From NCBI RefSeq assembly GCF_023856365.1, contig NC_064539.1, positions 17,125,519 to 17,189,518 of the forward strand: a stretch of DNA of 64,000 nucleotides, given 5' to 3'. Source of the stretch: Brienomyrus brachyistius. Lineage: Eukaryota > Chordata > Actinopteri > Osteoglossiformes > Mormyridae. Shown one piece after another: positions 38,013-49,800 of this stretch (position 1 is the stretch's first letter; each line of letters starts with the position of its first letter). The translations under genes and the position numbers were made by a program. The notes under the pieces are model-generated. The model was not told the origin of the DNA. It did no database searches and saw only the letters and a program-made list of their open reading frames with translations.

Positions 38013-38084
38013 TAGCAGGGGATGGTTTCGATCCATTGGCCTCTGGGTTATGGGCCCAGCACGCTTCCGCTGTGCCACTCTGTT
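38013..38084 (-). tRNA. initiator Met tRNA-like sequence (CAT), probable pseudogene
   Basis: A 72-nt minus-strand sequence matches vertebrate initiator tRNA-Met over its full length. It has the anticodon stem and loop GGGCCCATAACCC with the initiator-type three G:C pairs, an intact T-loop region GGATCGAAACC, and the D-arm GCAGCGGAAGCGTGCTGG. By comparison with the vertebrate sequence I count five differences, all transitions. Two create A:C mismatches in the acceptor stem (positions 2:71 and 6:67). No T-run terminator follows. A decayed or retroposed copy is likeliest. Confidence 0.65.
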
Positions 38085-38086
38085 GC

Positions 38087-38256
<170 letters not shown>

Positions 38257-38749
38257 CCTATGATGGACTGGCATCCTATCCATACTGTACCTCTGACTTA
38301 GGCACTTTGGAATAGGATCTAGGCCCCTGTGACCTAGAGCAGAATAAGTGGTTAGAATACAGACAGATCTTTTAAGGTTTTCCATGATTTCTGTTTCAGA
38401 TCTAATGAAGAAAAAAATCTATTATCCTGCACACATGACTTGAAAATTACGATCATTTAAAAGCAGCCATATCTAAGCTCCCAGAATGCCTTTTTAAAAT
38501 ATTTTTTGTTGAGTGACCTGCCAGAGGGGGCAAAATTTTAGTATCTGTACAATGTATGACCCCAGCAGAACCAACAGTGACAAGACAGCCGACAGAAACT
38601 CTGCAGCATTTTGGGGGACTTTACAGGCTATCAGAGAAGACAGACTTCTTTGTTACCCTTTGGAATATGACGAGAAAAAGAAATTAAACAAGCTGTATTG
38701 ATTCCTGCTGCTACATTTGATTCAGGAAGCTTATGTTATTAGGACAAGG

Positions 38750-38890
38750 GTTGTAATGGTACACAGAGTTCACGGTTTGCAACAAACCTCGCTTTCGAGG
38801 TCACGGTTCAGTGCAATTTCAGTACAGCAGGGAAAACAGAATTTGCTTTGAAATGATTTATTATTAAAGCTGAAAACACAAACACGATTA
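38750..38890. repeat. dispersed repeat, related to 27180-27300
   Basis: Starts near GGGTTGTAATGGTACACAGA and shares the CACGGTTCAGTGCAATTTCA and AGCAGGGAAAACAGAATTTG sequence with 27180-27300. It looks like a hAT-element terminus. No coding content. Confidence 0.5.
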
Positions 38891-39280
38891 AGAGCAGATG
38901 TTTACCAAAGGCAGTGCATCTGTCAACGTGTCTGAATAACAAAACCTAAGAGGCTATTTGCATGTTGTAAAAATAAATATTTAAAATAAATTTAAAAATC
39001 AGGACAGAACAATCATAATGGACTAAATCCCATCTCAATTCCATGTTTTCTACCACAGAGTATGGCTACATATCACGAGTGATAAACACCTCTATAGCCA
39101 ATAGTTATTTTTCAGCCTGAATTCCCTGGCAAAAGCTCCTTAAATGTCAGGCTCTTTCTGCCTTTGGTCATACACACATTTGGATGATGTCATCCCAAAT
39201 GAGTTAGCATGTTGGATGTGTCGTGTGCTGAAGGAGGAGCCGGACTGAGCCCCAAGCAAAGACGAGGAGTGTTTTCTCCG

Positions 39281-39500
39281 GGGGCTGTTGCGTGGCTCAG
39301 CAGGTTAAGCATATGCCAGTGATCACAAGATCTCACAAAACTACTGCTGCTGTTGTACCCTTGAGCAGGACACTTGACCCCCAGATCCAGCCATGCTGCA
39401 CAATGACTGATGCTGTGCTGTGCCTCCACACACTCCCTCTCACCTATATGTATGTCTTATGAGGGCTAAGGATACAGAGAATTCCTGTTATGGGACAGAG
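39281..39500 (+). mobile_element. tRNA-derived SINE, family D
   Basis: Head GTTGCGTGGCTCAGCAGGTT with box-A spacing, followed by the core TGTACCCTTGAGCAGGACAC and TTGACCCCCAG, typical of fish tRNA SINEs. Box B is degenerate. The right end is approximate. Confidence 0.6.
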
Positions 39501-39982
39501 GTGTAGCACCACCATATTCAACACAGAACTAAAGGCATCCTTATGTCATTGTGATCACTGTATGGATGAGTTGTCGTCTTCAGCAAATTCAAGTATAATT
39601 GAACTACCACTTTCTTAACAGGAGAAATAAAGTAATTCCATTAAACATATTTGCTGAGGCAATGGATTTTGGTGCTTGAACAGCTGCAATAACATCCCTG
39701 ACCCAATTAACGGAACAGGGTCATGTGGCCCGAATCTAAACGTCCAGCCAGCAGAGCAGCAGCGAAGCTTCCGGACTGAATCGATGTGGGCATGGAAGCG
39801 TCCCGAGTGAAGGGCGCAGTCAGGAGAGCTTGCCATGTGGCGAGAAACCTCATGCCAGAAGTCGGAGAGCAGTAAGAGTTCATCGGGACCAGCGGCGCCT
39901 CAATGGCATCATCTGCATATTTGGTATCAGCACTATTTTATCTTTTAACTGGCTATCTGGGCCTGGAATCCATCCCAAGGCA

Positions 39983-40388
39983 GCCAGATCACACACCTAG
40001 GATGCTAGATCACACACCTGGGATGCCAGTTCACACACCTGGGATGCCAGATCATACACCTGGGATGCCAGATCACACACCTGGGATGCCAGATCACACC
40101 CCTGGGATGCCAGTTCACACACCTGGGATGCCAGATCACACACCTGGGATGCCAGATCACACACCTGGGATGCCAGTTTACACACCTGGGATGCCAGATC
40201 ACACACCTGGGATGCCAGATCACACACCTGGGATGCCAGTTCACACACCTGGGATGCCAGATCACACACCTGGGATGCCAGTTCACACACCTGGGATGCC
40301 AGATCACACACCTGGGATGCCAGTTCACACACCTGGGATGCCAGATCACACACCTAGGATGCCAGATCACACAACTGGGATGCCAGAT
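39983..40388. repeat. 21-bp minisatellite, about 19 copies
   Basis: Tandem copies of a 21-bp unit (CCAGATCACACACCTGGGAT plus G) with a GATCAC/GTTCAC alternation between copies. The unit is a multiple of three and lacks stops, so frames stay open on both strands (for example 39903-40508 plus). This is a repeat and not a gene. Confidence 0.95.
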
Positions 40389-40544
40389 GAGTTTTGGGGC
40401 AGTTTGCAAACCCTACAGACTATTTACAATGTAATAAAACTGCAAGATACATGTAAATGCATGTACATGTGTGTGTGGGCTTGTGAAAATCTCACTCCAG
40501 CCAGTTGACCAAATATGGCAACCCGGCCGCATAAACAGAGAGTA

Positions 40545-40615
40545 GAAGCAAGATTCGAACCTCCAGCCCTAGAGGTGTGAAGAAATACTGCTGCCCAGGG
40601 AGTTACATTGCCAGC
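40545..40615 (-). mobile_element. SINE fragment with box B
   Basis: On the minus strand GGGCTGGAGGTTCGAATCTT resembles a tRNA box B, preceded by GGCAGCAGTATTTCTTCACA. A truncated tRNA-derived SINE head. Confidence 0.45.
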
Positions 40616-40834
40616 CAGAGCCTCGAATGTCCCCCATAATTTTACTTTAGAATAGCGAAGATGCTACATGACAGCATTTGGTCTAGCTGAGTCCCCAGCA
40701 CATAGACAGAATGAATGCGACCCACTCTGATGACATAACAGCTTTGCGGTCTGAGCTCGGTGCTCCAGTTAGACCCTTAGGAACGCCAGGTATGTTACCT
40801 AAACTGCGAAAATTACTACCTTATTTGTAGAGGC

Positions 40835-40925
40835 TAGGAGTGGGCCTGCACTGGCCATCTGGCATACCGAGGATTTTCCCAGTGGGCCGATGGGTTTGTG
40901 GGCCAGCAAAACGTATTGTGGAGGA
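40835..40925. repeat. dispersed repeat fragment
   Basis: The stretch GGCCTGCACTGGCCATCTGG, GGCATACCGAGGATTTTCCC and AGTGGGCCGATGGGTTTGTG resembles a repeat I associate with fish genomes, but I cannot delimit or classify it. Confidence 0.35.
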
Positions 40926-42640
40926 TATGCGCCCCCCCTCCAAGCTCAGCAAAATTAATTGCGGGGGATCCCAGGCCAGCTCTAGGCATACAGGATACAA
41001 CATAACCAATAAGGTACGGTGATGACCCGACCTGTTCCATTATCCAATGTGTTTCAGAGGGTGTTCAGCCCAGCTGCACCCTCTATTCTGATGGGTGTCC
41101 TGGGAGCTGATCCCCATCAGCCAATCGCAGAGCAGGAAAGGGACTGAGCCTGCAGGGGGGTGGATCATGAGGCTGCAGCCCCACATGAATGCAAACGAGT
41201 CCCAGATGGTTGGTTTGGCTCAGGTGTTTAAACAACCGAGCTCTCAGTTTGAGAATTAGATACATTATATCAGTCCCATCCTCATAAGGTCAGAGAGACA
41301 CAGAACCCTCGGACAAATTAGGCCTCTGGGCTGAGCACCTGATGTTGTAAGATCCGGGCAGCGGCCCCGGTTTGACTTTCAGTATTTCTCATTTGCATCT
41401 GCAATGATCCTTGAAAAAACAGCTACACCCTGAACAGCACATCAATCCTACAAATACTAAATTTTTCTCTCACGATTACAGTTCTCACAGAAAATCTTGG
41501 GACATGTGCTTAATTTTGTAAAATTACTGTTTGTCAATGAAATTTTATGACAGCTCTATTAGAACTATGAGTTGGGTTTATTAATGCTTGAAATGAGTAT
41601 TTTACTTAAAACTACTTGTTTCTATTGTGATATATATTTTTATGAACAAATGAATGATTTTTTTATCTTAAAGCAATAAATTTGAAAATATTTTAACTGA
41701 ATTAAGTAAGCGACCCAAGGCTTTCTGTGAGCCCTGTACCTGAAACTGTAAAATCACTTCTTTGTCTTGCATTTTCAAAAGTTGCTCCTATCTTAAACGG
41801 TCGCATTGACCAGCATTTTCATTTAGCTGCTCACGTGACGCTTACCAAGCATCAGGAAAGAGTGAGCATCCAACAAGAGCACCTCAGTGAGCATCGGGAC
41901 CACAGCTAACTGCTATAACATCATTGTGCAGGAATTTGGGGAGAAAGGACTTAAACAGTCCAGCCCCAGGTGGGAGTAACTGGTACATAACTGAAAATAA
42001 CCAAGAATCTGAACTTCACTGTATAACACACAATTAAATAGTTTTAATAGAAAGTTTTGATTTTATTTTTAAAGGCTGGTACAATTCTGCGACTTGGGAC
42101 CAATTTATAATGGCATAATTTCAGCCATAATCGGACCGTTAAAATATGACAAAGGCTGTTTCTACTACTTTATGAGCATGTCCACATGGGGGCGACAAAA
42201 GGCAAATAATATTAATGCCTCGCAACACTTGCTCAGAACAGTTTTGGGTCATATGATTCACAGAGTGGGGATAAGGTGCTTGTTAGTATTTATCTTGGTA
42301 TGAAAGTAATGCTGAACCAAAAAAAATAATTTTTCATTTTGTTTGCGAATGACATGCTCCAAATTATTTAATATCACTGTTTGTCTGAGCACAATCCTTG
42401 TATACATCTTGTGGACATAAGTCCTGTTAATACCTTTTTAGATAAGGATGCAAAACATTTTATACGGCTACTACATGAAAATATTTAGAAGAAGAGTTTA
42501 GATTACTATGGTAAAATACTTGCCTAAGCCCTTCAGTGGGTAGCAGTCACGGTCAGCGCCCAGCCAGGGAGTTACATTGTCCTCGAAGACGCGCTTTTTA
42601 CTTTGATAAGTAATGTCGGTGAGCACCTTGCACATGCATA
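40926..42640. other. intergenic DNA, no feature seen
   Basis: AT-rich sequence with no recognisable gene. Open frames at 41727-41909 and 42094-42303 lack known domains. Confidence 0.55.
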
Positions 42641-42645
42641 GTTAA

Positions 42646-43600
42646 GGTTGTGTTTATTGATGTTAGCAGCGCTTTTAATACAATCCAGCCGCATCTGATG
42701 GTGAGGAAATTGTTAAATCTTGGGGTAAATCCTAGACTTATATGATGGATTTATGACTTCTTGACTGACCGGTGTCAGCAAGTGAAATGTAACTCACATG
42801 ACCTTCGCCTCGCCTCGCCGTTTGACCAGCAGGGTTTGCTGGCCTACAAGTCTGTAGCGTTTTTGCTCTGCTTGCTGGCCTCCTGTGTAGCTCTATGGGC
42901 TGAACATACAGCTGTAAGCTCTGCGCTCATGTGTTCCAGACCAGCCTCCCCTCTTCTTTTGTACTTATTAGGTTTCAGTTCCTGTGTTTCGTCTCTATTT
43001 GTTGTCTTGTTGCCGGTTTGTGGTTTTCCTTCAGTTTTGGTTTTTTGAGTTTTGTCATCATGTATTACTTGTCCTCATTATATTCCTAGTGTTAGATTCC
43101 GTTTCCTAATTTCCCCGTTAATCTCTTAGTTTCATGATATAGTTTATAAGATTCCCTCCTTTCCCATTTCTCTGTGCCTCATGATTGTTCATTGTCCTGT
43201 GCCCTGACTGATTAATTATTTCATCTTTCACTCCTGCTTCTTCGTTACCCGCTTCGGTTTGCGTATGTAAGTTCCTACCTGTGTTTCTTTCTTCAGGGTT
43301 GTTGTGTTACAACGTGTGTTGTTCTCTTGTCCATTTATGCTCGTCCTTTGAGGCATCTTCTGCTTTCTTCTAGTTATTTGAGGTTTTCCCAGTTATTTTT
43401 CACTCAGTTCCCTTAATAAGCCCATCTGTTGTCTTGGAGCCGCAAAGTGGGCTTTACCTTGGTGGAGTCTATGCCCAGGGTGTCTCCCTGAGTCAGCGTT
43501 GGGCCCTAAACCTCCATCCCCGCTGGTGCCTTTGTAGGTGTCTGCCCTTCCCTGCCAAGCTTGCTGTCATGGGGATCAATAAAATGTTGGTATTATTACT
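42646..43600 (+). mobile_element. 5'-truncated LINE remnant with reverse-transcriptase fragment
   Basis: At 42646-42800 the plus strand reads VVFIDVSSAFNTIQPHLMVR, KLLNLGVNPRLI, a stop, then WIYDFLTDRCQQVKCN. This is the palm region of a LINE reverse transcriptase (D-x-SSAFNTI and FLTDR-QQV motifs), broken by an in-frame stop. The next 700 bp is T-rich, as LINE 3'UTRs can be. It ends with CATGGGGATCAATAAAATG and short ATT repeats, a likely LINE 3' terminus. Confidence 0.65.
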
Positions 43601-43639
43601 CACACTCTGCTGTGACCATGCAGATGGAAAATAATCTGA

Positions 43640-43800
43640 TTGGGTACGGGGCTCTGAGGGATAGACTGCAGGTCCTGCATCCAGAAGGTCACCAGTTCAA
43701 ATCCTGTGATTGGCAGAGTAATGCCACCATTGGTCCCCTGGGTGAGGCCCCTAAGGCCCCTCACCCCAGGAAGAGGCTGACCCTCCTCAATCAATAGTTA
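43640..43800 (+). mobile_element. tRNA-derived SINE, family A
   Basis: Box B CCAGTTCAAATCCTGTGATT followed by GCAGAGTAATGCCACCATTG and GGTCCCCTGGGTGAGG, the same core as the element at 7205-7392 on the other strand. It sits directly downstream of the LINE remnant. Confidence 0.7.
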
Positions 43801-43949
43801 AACAGTAGTGTTTTTTTTTTTTTAATAAACAAGCTAATATTGATCTTTTTTGTGAAAGAAACAGGTATGCAGCATTCATTTATCTGGACCAGTACAGAGT
43901 GAAAAATCCACACAGCTGACAGCAGTGAAATCTTGATCCAAAATGGTGC

Positions 43950-45489
43950 CTTTATTGTATTGCGAAAGACTTTACAAAGAAGTTGACATTTTATTTATTT
44001 CCTTTCCGCAAACTACAACTTTGCAGGTAAGTCACTGTTTTTAAATCACTCATATTACATGTTCCATGGCCTATTTAATACAGTGTGATGGTTAGTGCCC
44101 CACACCTGACAACATTCTGTCCTGCTTCCAAATGATGCCACATTCATACATTATTTCTGCGCCACCCCCCCCCCCCTCCCCCCCCCAAGGATACTCAGAG
44201 TATCTTACAAAGCAAATCACTACATTCTGATTTATATAGCCACAGAATTTCTGTTATTCTTTAACTATAGGAGTTTCACACACCCCTGTGTTGTATAGTT
44301 ATATATTTATATTTAACTCAGTACCACTGAGTAACATACAATGTTTCCGTGTAAGAAAAAAAAAAAACTTCTTATACTGACACTTCACATTGACACAACA
44401 CATATAAGACAAAGATTTCTGAAACAAAATCTCGTTTTAACGTTATTTACACATCAATGAAACGGTTACAGATCCATTCATTCGAAGCGCACAAGTGACT
44501 GACACCTGTGAAGGCGTGACAAAATTTGCCAGGTTTCAGAAAGTCAAAGCAACTAGCATCTGTATTCATTTATTGTTCATCAGCCTCTTTATTAAAGAGC
44601 GTTTTTTCCCCCCCATTCACACCAGGGCTGCAACCAGTCACAAATACAGCCCCACCTACTGGCCAAAGATATACTGACCACCGAATGTGTCTTCCCCTAG
44701 ATCTACAGATGTACTTCTGGCTAACGGTGAGTGATTGATTATACCTGTGTACAGTGAAGACAGCTGTTAACTTCTCGCCTACGCGGATAACTTTAATGCA
44801 AGCATCAGTAATACAACCACAGCTTATGTGATCTGGTTCTGAGAAACAAAGCAAGTCTGGTCTACTTTCTGTTAAAAGGCTAATATAAATCGCGTTAATA
44901 CTGAAACACAAAACAATATAAAACATTCGTAAAAATACAAAAAAAAAAAAAACAAAAAGTATTCATAGTACATTTTTTACATAAATTTGTAAAGTATCAC
45001 ACAGTTAACAAACAGGAGAAGGAGAGGAAATATCTGTGTTTTATCCAATCACAGTAACAATTTAAGATGCCAATAAATACCAGTGTTAATGTTAATCTCT
45101 ATTATGTTGCAGAGAAAAGCACGATCATACAAAACGTTTCCGTATTTTTCTTTAAAAAGCATCATCGCCCCTCCTGGTCTCAGGCCTGACCTCTGACCTC
45201 TGACCTCTTTGGCCCCAAAGATTCCTTTACCAGAAAACACAATAAAACATAAATAAGACCTTGTGTCATTTTCCAACATAAAGTACATAAATAAATATAA
45301 AATGAATGCAACATAATTATTGATATTAGTATAAAATCATATAAAAGGGGTTGCTTTAGTCCAATTTATTCCCTCTTCGCTATAAAAAAATCTTATTTTT
45401 CGTTTATCTATTAGATTGTTTTGAAAGGAGTGCTTTTGAATGATTTTAACATGAGCTGTCCATCTTGACTAAGGAAGTACATGGTCTCC
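43950..45489 (-). other. notch1: notch1 3'UTR (predicted)
   Basis: AT-rich sequence after the notch1 stop codon, with no other gene in it and a C-rich run near 44165-44188. The extent is inferred from the poly(A) signal cluster near 43.95-44.00 kb. Confidence 0.5.
43953..43999 (-). terminator. notch1: candidate notch1 poly(A) signals
   Basis: On the minus strand overlapping AATAAA hexamers occur at 43990-43999 and another at about 43953-43958. They are followed in the transcript direction by GCTGTCAGCTGTGTGG-type GU-rich sequence near 43890-43925. This would give a 3'UTR of about 1.5 kb. Closer hexamers (for example near 45364) could produce shorter forms. Confidence 0.45.
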
Positions 45490-46839
45490 TTACTTGAACT
45501 GATCTGGAATATGTCCTATCTGTGGCTGCATGCTGGTTGGAGGACTGGAGATGCCCTCTGACCAATCGGACATATTGGAATGTGGGGAGGAACTCGACCA
45601 TTGGTCTGGGGATCCAGGGGAGGGGGTCAGAAAGGGGTGGTCAGGCACCTGCAGCTGATGATTGGGGGTGTTGTCCATGGGGGTAGAGTAGCTATGCTGA
45701 GAGGGCGGGGTGAGGAACTGGGTGCTGGGCACAGCCTGGTTGAGTGAGGGGGGTATGATTTGGGTCTCCTGTGGCAGGATGGTATGCATGGACATGGTGC
45801 CCCCCAGTCCAGGCTGCAAGTCCGACTGGCTCAAGTCGCCGCTGATGAAATTCTGGTTGAGGGTGGCAGTGCTGGAGTTCTGGTGCTGCAGCTGGATGCT
45901 GGGGGGCTGCTGCACGTTTTGCTGGTGCTGCATTTGCTGCATGAGATGCGGCTGTGTGGTGAGGTGGGCCCCTCCCGGCACGCCCTGGTAGCTCATCATC
46001 TGGGAGAGGGTGGAGGCTATGTGCAGGGGCACCATCATGCCGTGCTGCATGGTGGGGCTGGCTTGGTGTAGGGCCACTTGACTTGTGGCGTTCCTCATGG
46101 GGTTGAACTGGCCTTGCTGGGCCGTGCCAGGGTGTGGGCAGGAGACCCAATCGGCGCCCACGGTGCCGCCGGTGCCCATCGGCGGTCCCATGGGGCCAGA
46201 GGTGCTGGCGCTGGGCACGGGCAGGTGGGAGAGGCGCATGGGCACCGGGTCAAAAGGCGCCCGGCCCAGGTCCTGCTTGGACGCCAGCGCCAGGTGCCCG
46301 ACGGTCATGTGGGCTTCAGGGAGGCCCTGCATGTGGCTAAGCGGCACCGAAGGAGACGACTGGAACGGCGAGGCCATCATGGCCGGTGAGGACACGTCGG
46401 ACAGGTAGCCGTGTGGCGACTCCAGCGAGTCCACGGGGGAGAGCGCGGCCGAGCCGTCCAGCAGACCGCCCTTGCAGTCCGTCGCCTTCTTCCTGCGCGC
46501 CTTCGAGTCCTTGCCGTCCTTGCAGCTGACAGCCTTGGCCCCCGGCTTGCGGACCTTCTTGCCCTGGACGGGGGTCTTGCCGCCAATGAGGTAGCTGCCG
46601 GGGGAGCAGAGCGGCGGCGAGAGGGTGGCACCCACATGCCCGTTGTGCACGGTGGGACTGCGCACCAGGTTGTACTCGTCGAGGAGGCGCACGATGTCGT
46701 GGTGCATGCGCTCCTGCGCGATGTCCCGCGGCAGCCGGTCCATGTGGTCCGTGATCTCACGGTTGGCGAAGTGATCCAGCAGGACCTTGGCCGTCTCATA
46801 GCTGCCTTCTCTGGCAGCGAGGAACAGTGGCGTCTCCTC
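45490..46839 (-). CDS. notch1: notch1 exon 34 (last ankyrin repeats, TAD, PEST)
   Basis: Encodes 449 residues and the stop TAA (45490-45492). It starts with [20 protein letters not shown] and [20 protein letters not shown] (last ankyrin repeats), then [19 protein letters not shown], a basic region ([21 protein letters not shown]; nuclear localisation type), the Gln/Met/His-rich TAD, and the PEST end [37 protein letters not shown]. The WSSS motif is conserved. Human has Glu where this has Gly in TPSPGS. Acceptor CCTCAG|GAGGAG follows a long poly(C) tract. Confidence 0.97.
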   Translation of the reverse strand, partial: EETPLFLAAREGSYETAKVLLDHFANREITDHMDRLPRDIAQERMHHDIVRLLDEYNLVRSPTVHNGHVGATLSPPLCSPGSYLIGGKTPVQGKKVRKPGAKAVSCKDGKDSKARRKKATDCKGGLLDGSAALSPVDSLESPHGYLSDVSSPAMMASPFQSSPSVPLSHMQGLPEAHMTVGHLALASKQDLGRAPFDPVPMRLSHLPVPSASTSGPMGPPMGTGGTVGADWVSCPHPGTAQQGQFNPMRNATSQVALHQASPTMQHGMMVPLHIASTLSQMMSYQGVPGGAHLTTQPHLMQQMQHQQNVQQPPSIQLQHQNSSTATLNQNFISGDLSQSDLQPGLGGTMSMHTILPQETQIIPPSLNQAVPSTQFLTPPSQHSYSTPMDNTPNHQLQVPDHPFLTPSPGSPDQWSSSSPHSNMSDWSEGISSPPTSMQPQIGHIPDQFK

Positions 46840-49800
46840 CTGAGGTGGGGGGGGGGGGGGGGAGACACGGACATGGTGAGCAAGAGGAAAACAGTGCAGC
46901 GTAGCCCTGTGTGCTTACTGAAGGAGTCATACTGAAAACACAAGGGTCACGGGTTCAAATCCCAGGGAGAGCACATAAACTGTAACCCTTCCCCTACTGT
47001 ACGTTGCTTTGGATGAAAATATCAAGCAAGCAAGTAAATGAAACGTGGAGACTGACACGAGGTCTTACTCGGCACTCTCAAGCCACCTGCTGGTGCTAAC
47101 AGACAGTCAAAAGTAACCAGTACTGGGGAATCTTCTCCATGAGGACCTTAAACAGCAACATGTGCTGCTAACGGGAGGAGGTGGGCGATAGCAGAGATGG
47201 CTAGGTGTGTGTGAGGGTTCCTGTCATACCTTGTTGTTCTGCATGTCTTTGTTGGCCCCGTTCTTCAGCAGCACTATGGCCGCATCCAGGTTGTTCACGG
47301 CGGCTGCCCAGTGGAGTGCAGACTTCCCTGGGGGGCAATTCGGGTCAGAACACCTCTAATACAGAGCATGGCACAGGTATAGTAATAATAATTATTATTC
47401 TGATGATTATTTTATCCAGCCATTCATTTATACACTCACATTGCATAATAATAATAATAATAATAATGATTATTGTTGCTGTTGCCGCTGTTGTTGTTAT
47501 TGTACAATGTGTGTCTATAAATGAATGGCACTGCACCAGTCTGCCAGAGGCATACCGAAGTCATCGACGGCGTTGACATCGGCGTGGCAGTTGATGAGCT
47601 CCTCCACCATGCCCTCCACCGCCAGCCGGGACGCCAGAATGAGCGGTGTGGTGCCGTCGTGCATGCGGGCATCCAGGTCCGTAGCCCGGTTCCGGATCAG
47701 GATCTGGAACGAGCCACGGGTTGGTTACGCGGCAGCGGGGCTACTGGACCTACTGGTGCCTGATGCTGTCGTACCCACAGGCGGGACTAACAGTTAAACA
47801 GTGTCTTTTCGTACATAAAATAACAAAATTAGCTAAATGCTGATATAATGTTTCTACTTTATTGACTGCACCTATTGCTGCTCCATCTCTGTTATAAAGC
47901 ACTACAGCACATACCGAAATAATGAAATAGAATCTGTCATAGGAGAAAATTCCAAAATAAGCGAAAAAACAAGACTGTACCAACAATTCGCAATGCTGCT
48001 CTCTGTTTTTGCCAGACATTATCAGTCAAATAATTAGATATTTAATATTATTTCACTGCATGATTCAACATACCAGTTTAATAGTCAAATAGTTAAAATA
48101 TATTCAATAGCTGCATAGGTAATGGATAATAATAGATAATGGCTTATTTAACAAACTGCTAACGGGGAAACAGCCTGGTCCTGCCTTGCTAATTCGAAAC
48201 TGAACACCAAACACACTGGGGTTGGTCACCTACAGGCCTTAAGCCCACTTACTGCACCCCCCTTTTCTAGGTGCGATTACATTGGTCTGACTGCACACGG
48301 CTCACACCTGGAAGACTCCCTGGGCGTCAGCGGCCACAGCGGCATGCAGTGGTGTGCGCCCCATGTTGTCCTGGACGTTGGCGTCCGCACTGGACTCCAG
48401 CAGCCGCTTGGCCGCATCGGAACGGGCGTAGCGGGCGGCCAGGTGCAGGGCGGTCTCGCCAGTGCGGTCCGTCTGGTTGTGCAGGTTGGCTCCCTGGTAG
48501 ATGAAGTCGGAGATCACGCTGGCCGAGGCGTCCTCGTCCTCCTCGCTGTTGGCTGTCTCCAGGCCCCCGCCACTGCAGGACGCGATCATCAGCGGGGTGA
48601 AGCCGTCTGCAAGGGCCGGGGAGAGAGGCACGTCAGCGCCAAGGGTCGAGAAAAGGCAGCAGGACAGATAGTTTGGGGGTGGGGGCACATCACCACGGTC
48701 TGGGAGAAACTCGCATGTTTGAACCTTTTGTTTTTTTCAGCTGTGTTGGACTTTCTAACTACTATTCAGATAAAACAGTAAAGGGGGGGGGGGGTTCCAG
48801 GTTTCTGAGGGACCCAGGCAGCTGGGTGCAAAGGGCAGTCCGTCTCCCCACTCCAAAAGACGTCCCCCCCGCATTTCCACGGGTTTGATCCCTGCACACT
48901 GACCCCCTGTAGGAGCGGCGACGAGGCGTCGATCTGGACAGCAAACACACTTCCGAAAGCGCTTTACTTTACGATCCTGGTGCTGTTTCATTAATAAAAG
49001 CATGGAGGGGGTGTCAGAGGGAAGATTACAGGGAGGAACGAACGGTGCAGCTTATCCCAGGGGGCACCAGCCGGCGCTTTGATCTTCACCTCCGTGCCCT
49101 GAGGGCTCAGGGCTCTGTGTACGCCCCCTCGCTGCACGCGCTCACTAACTCACGCACGCCGCACACGCTCAGTGCCGGCGAGGGCCATGTGACCCAAGAT
49201 CTGTGGGGAAGGGAGAGAGGCGGAGAGGCTCCCCACCTGGGCCACGGACATTAACGTCCATGCAGTCGTTATCGATCTCGCCCTGCGGGGGTGTGGGGGC
49301 CATGGAGGAGATGCGGAGGTCAGCCGCATCCAAGTGCTGCTGGGTCCACTGCCGATGGTCCATCTGATCGTCCTGGTCCAGTATCACCTGCTCCTCGAAC
49401 TGAGGAAGACAGGCAAGGTGGTTGTTAAAAAAAAACAGAAGGCATCCACATCCCAATGTTAACCCAGTCCAAACAAACACGCAGTACTCCATCCACCCAG
49501 GACACGGAACCACACTAAACCACATGTATGATCAGAAACAAACACGCAGTACTCCATCCACTCAGGACACGGAACCACACTAAACCACATGTATGATCAG
49601 AAACAAACACGCAGTACTCCATCCACTCAGGACACGGAACCACACTAAACCACATGTATGATCAGAAACAAACACGCAGTACTCCATCCACTCAGGACAC
49701 GGAACCACACTAAACCACATGTATGATCAGAAACAAACACGCAGTACTCCATCCAATCAGGACACGGAACCACACTAAACCACATGTATGATCAGAAACA

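Noticed and set aside
39903..40508. 201-codon open frame with MPDHTPG repeats
   Set aside because: It is a 21-bp minisatellite read in frame; both strands stay open, there is no conserved domain and no promoter or splice context.
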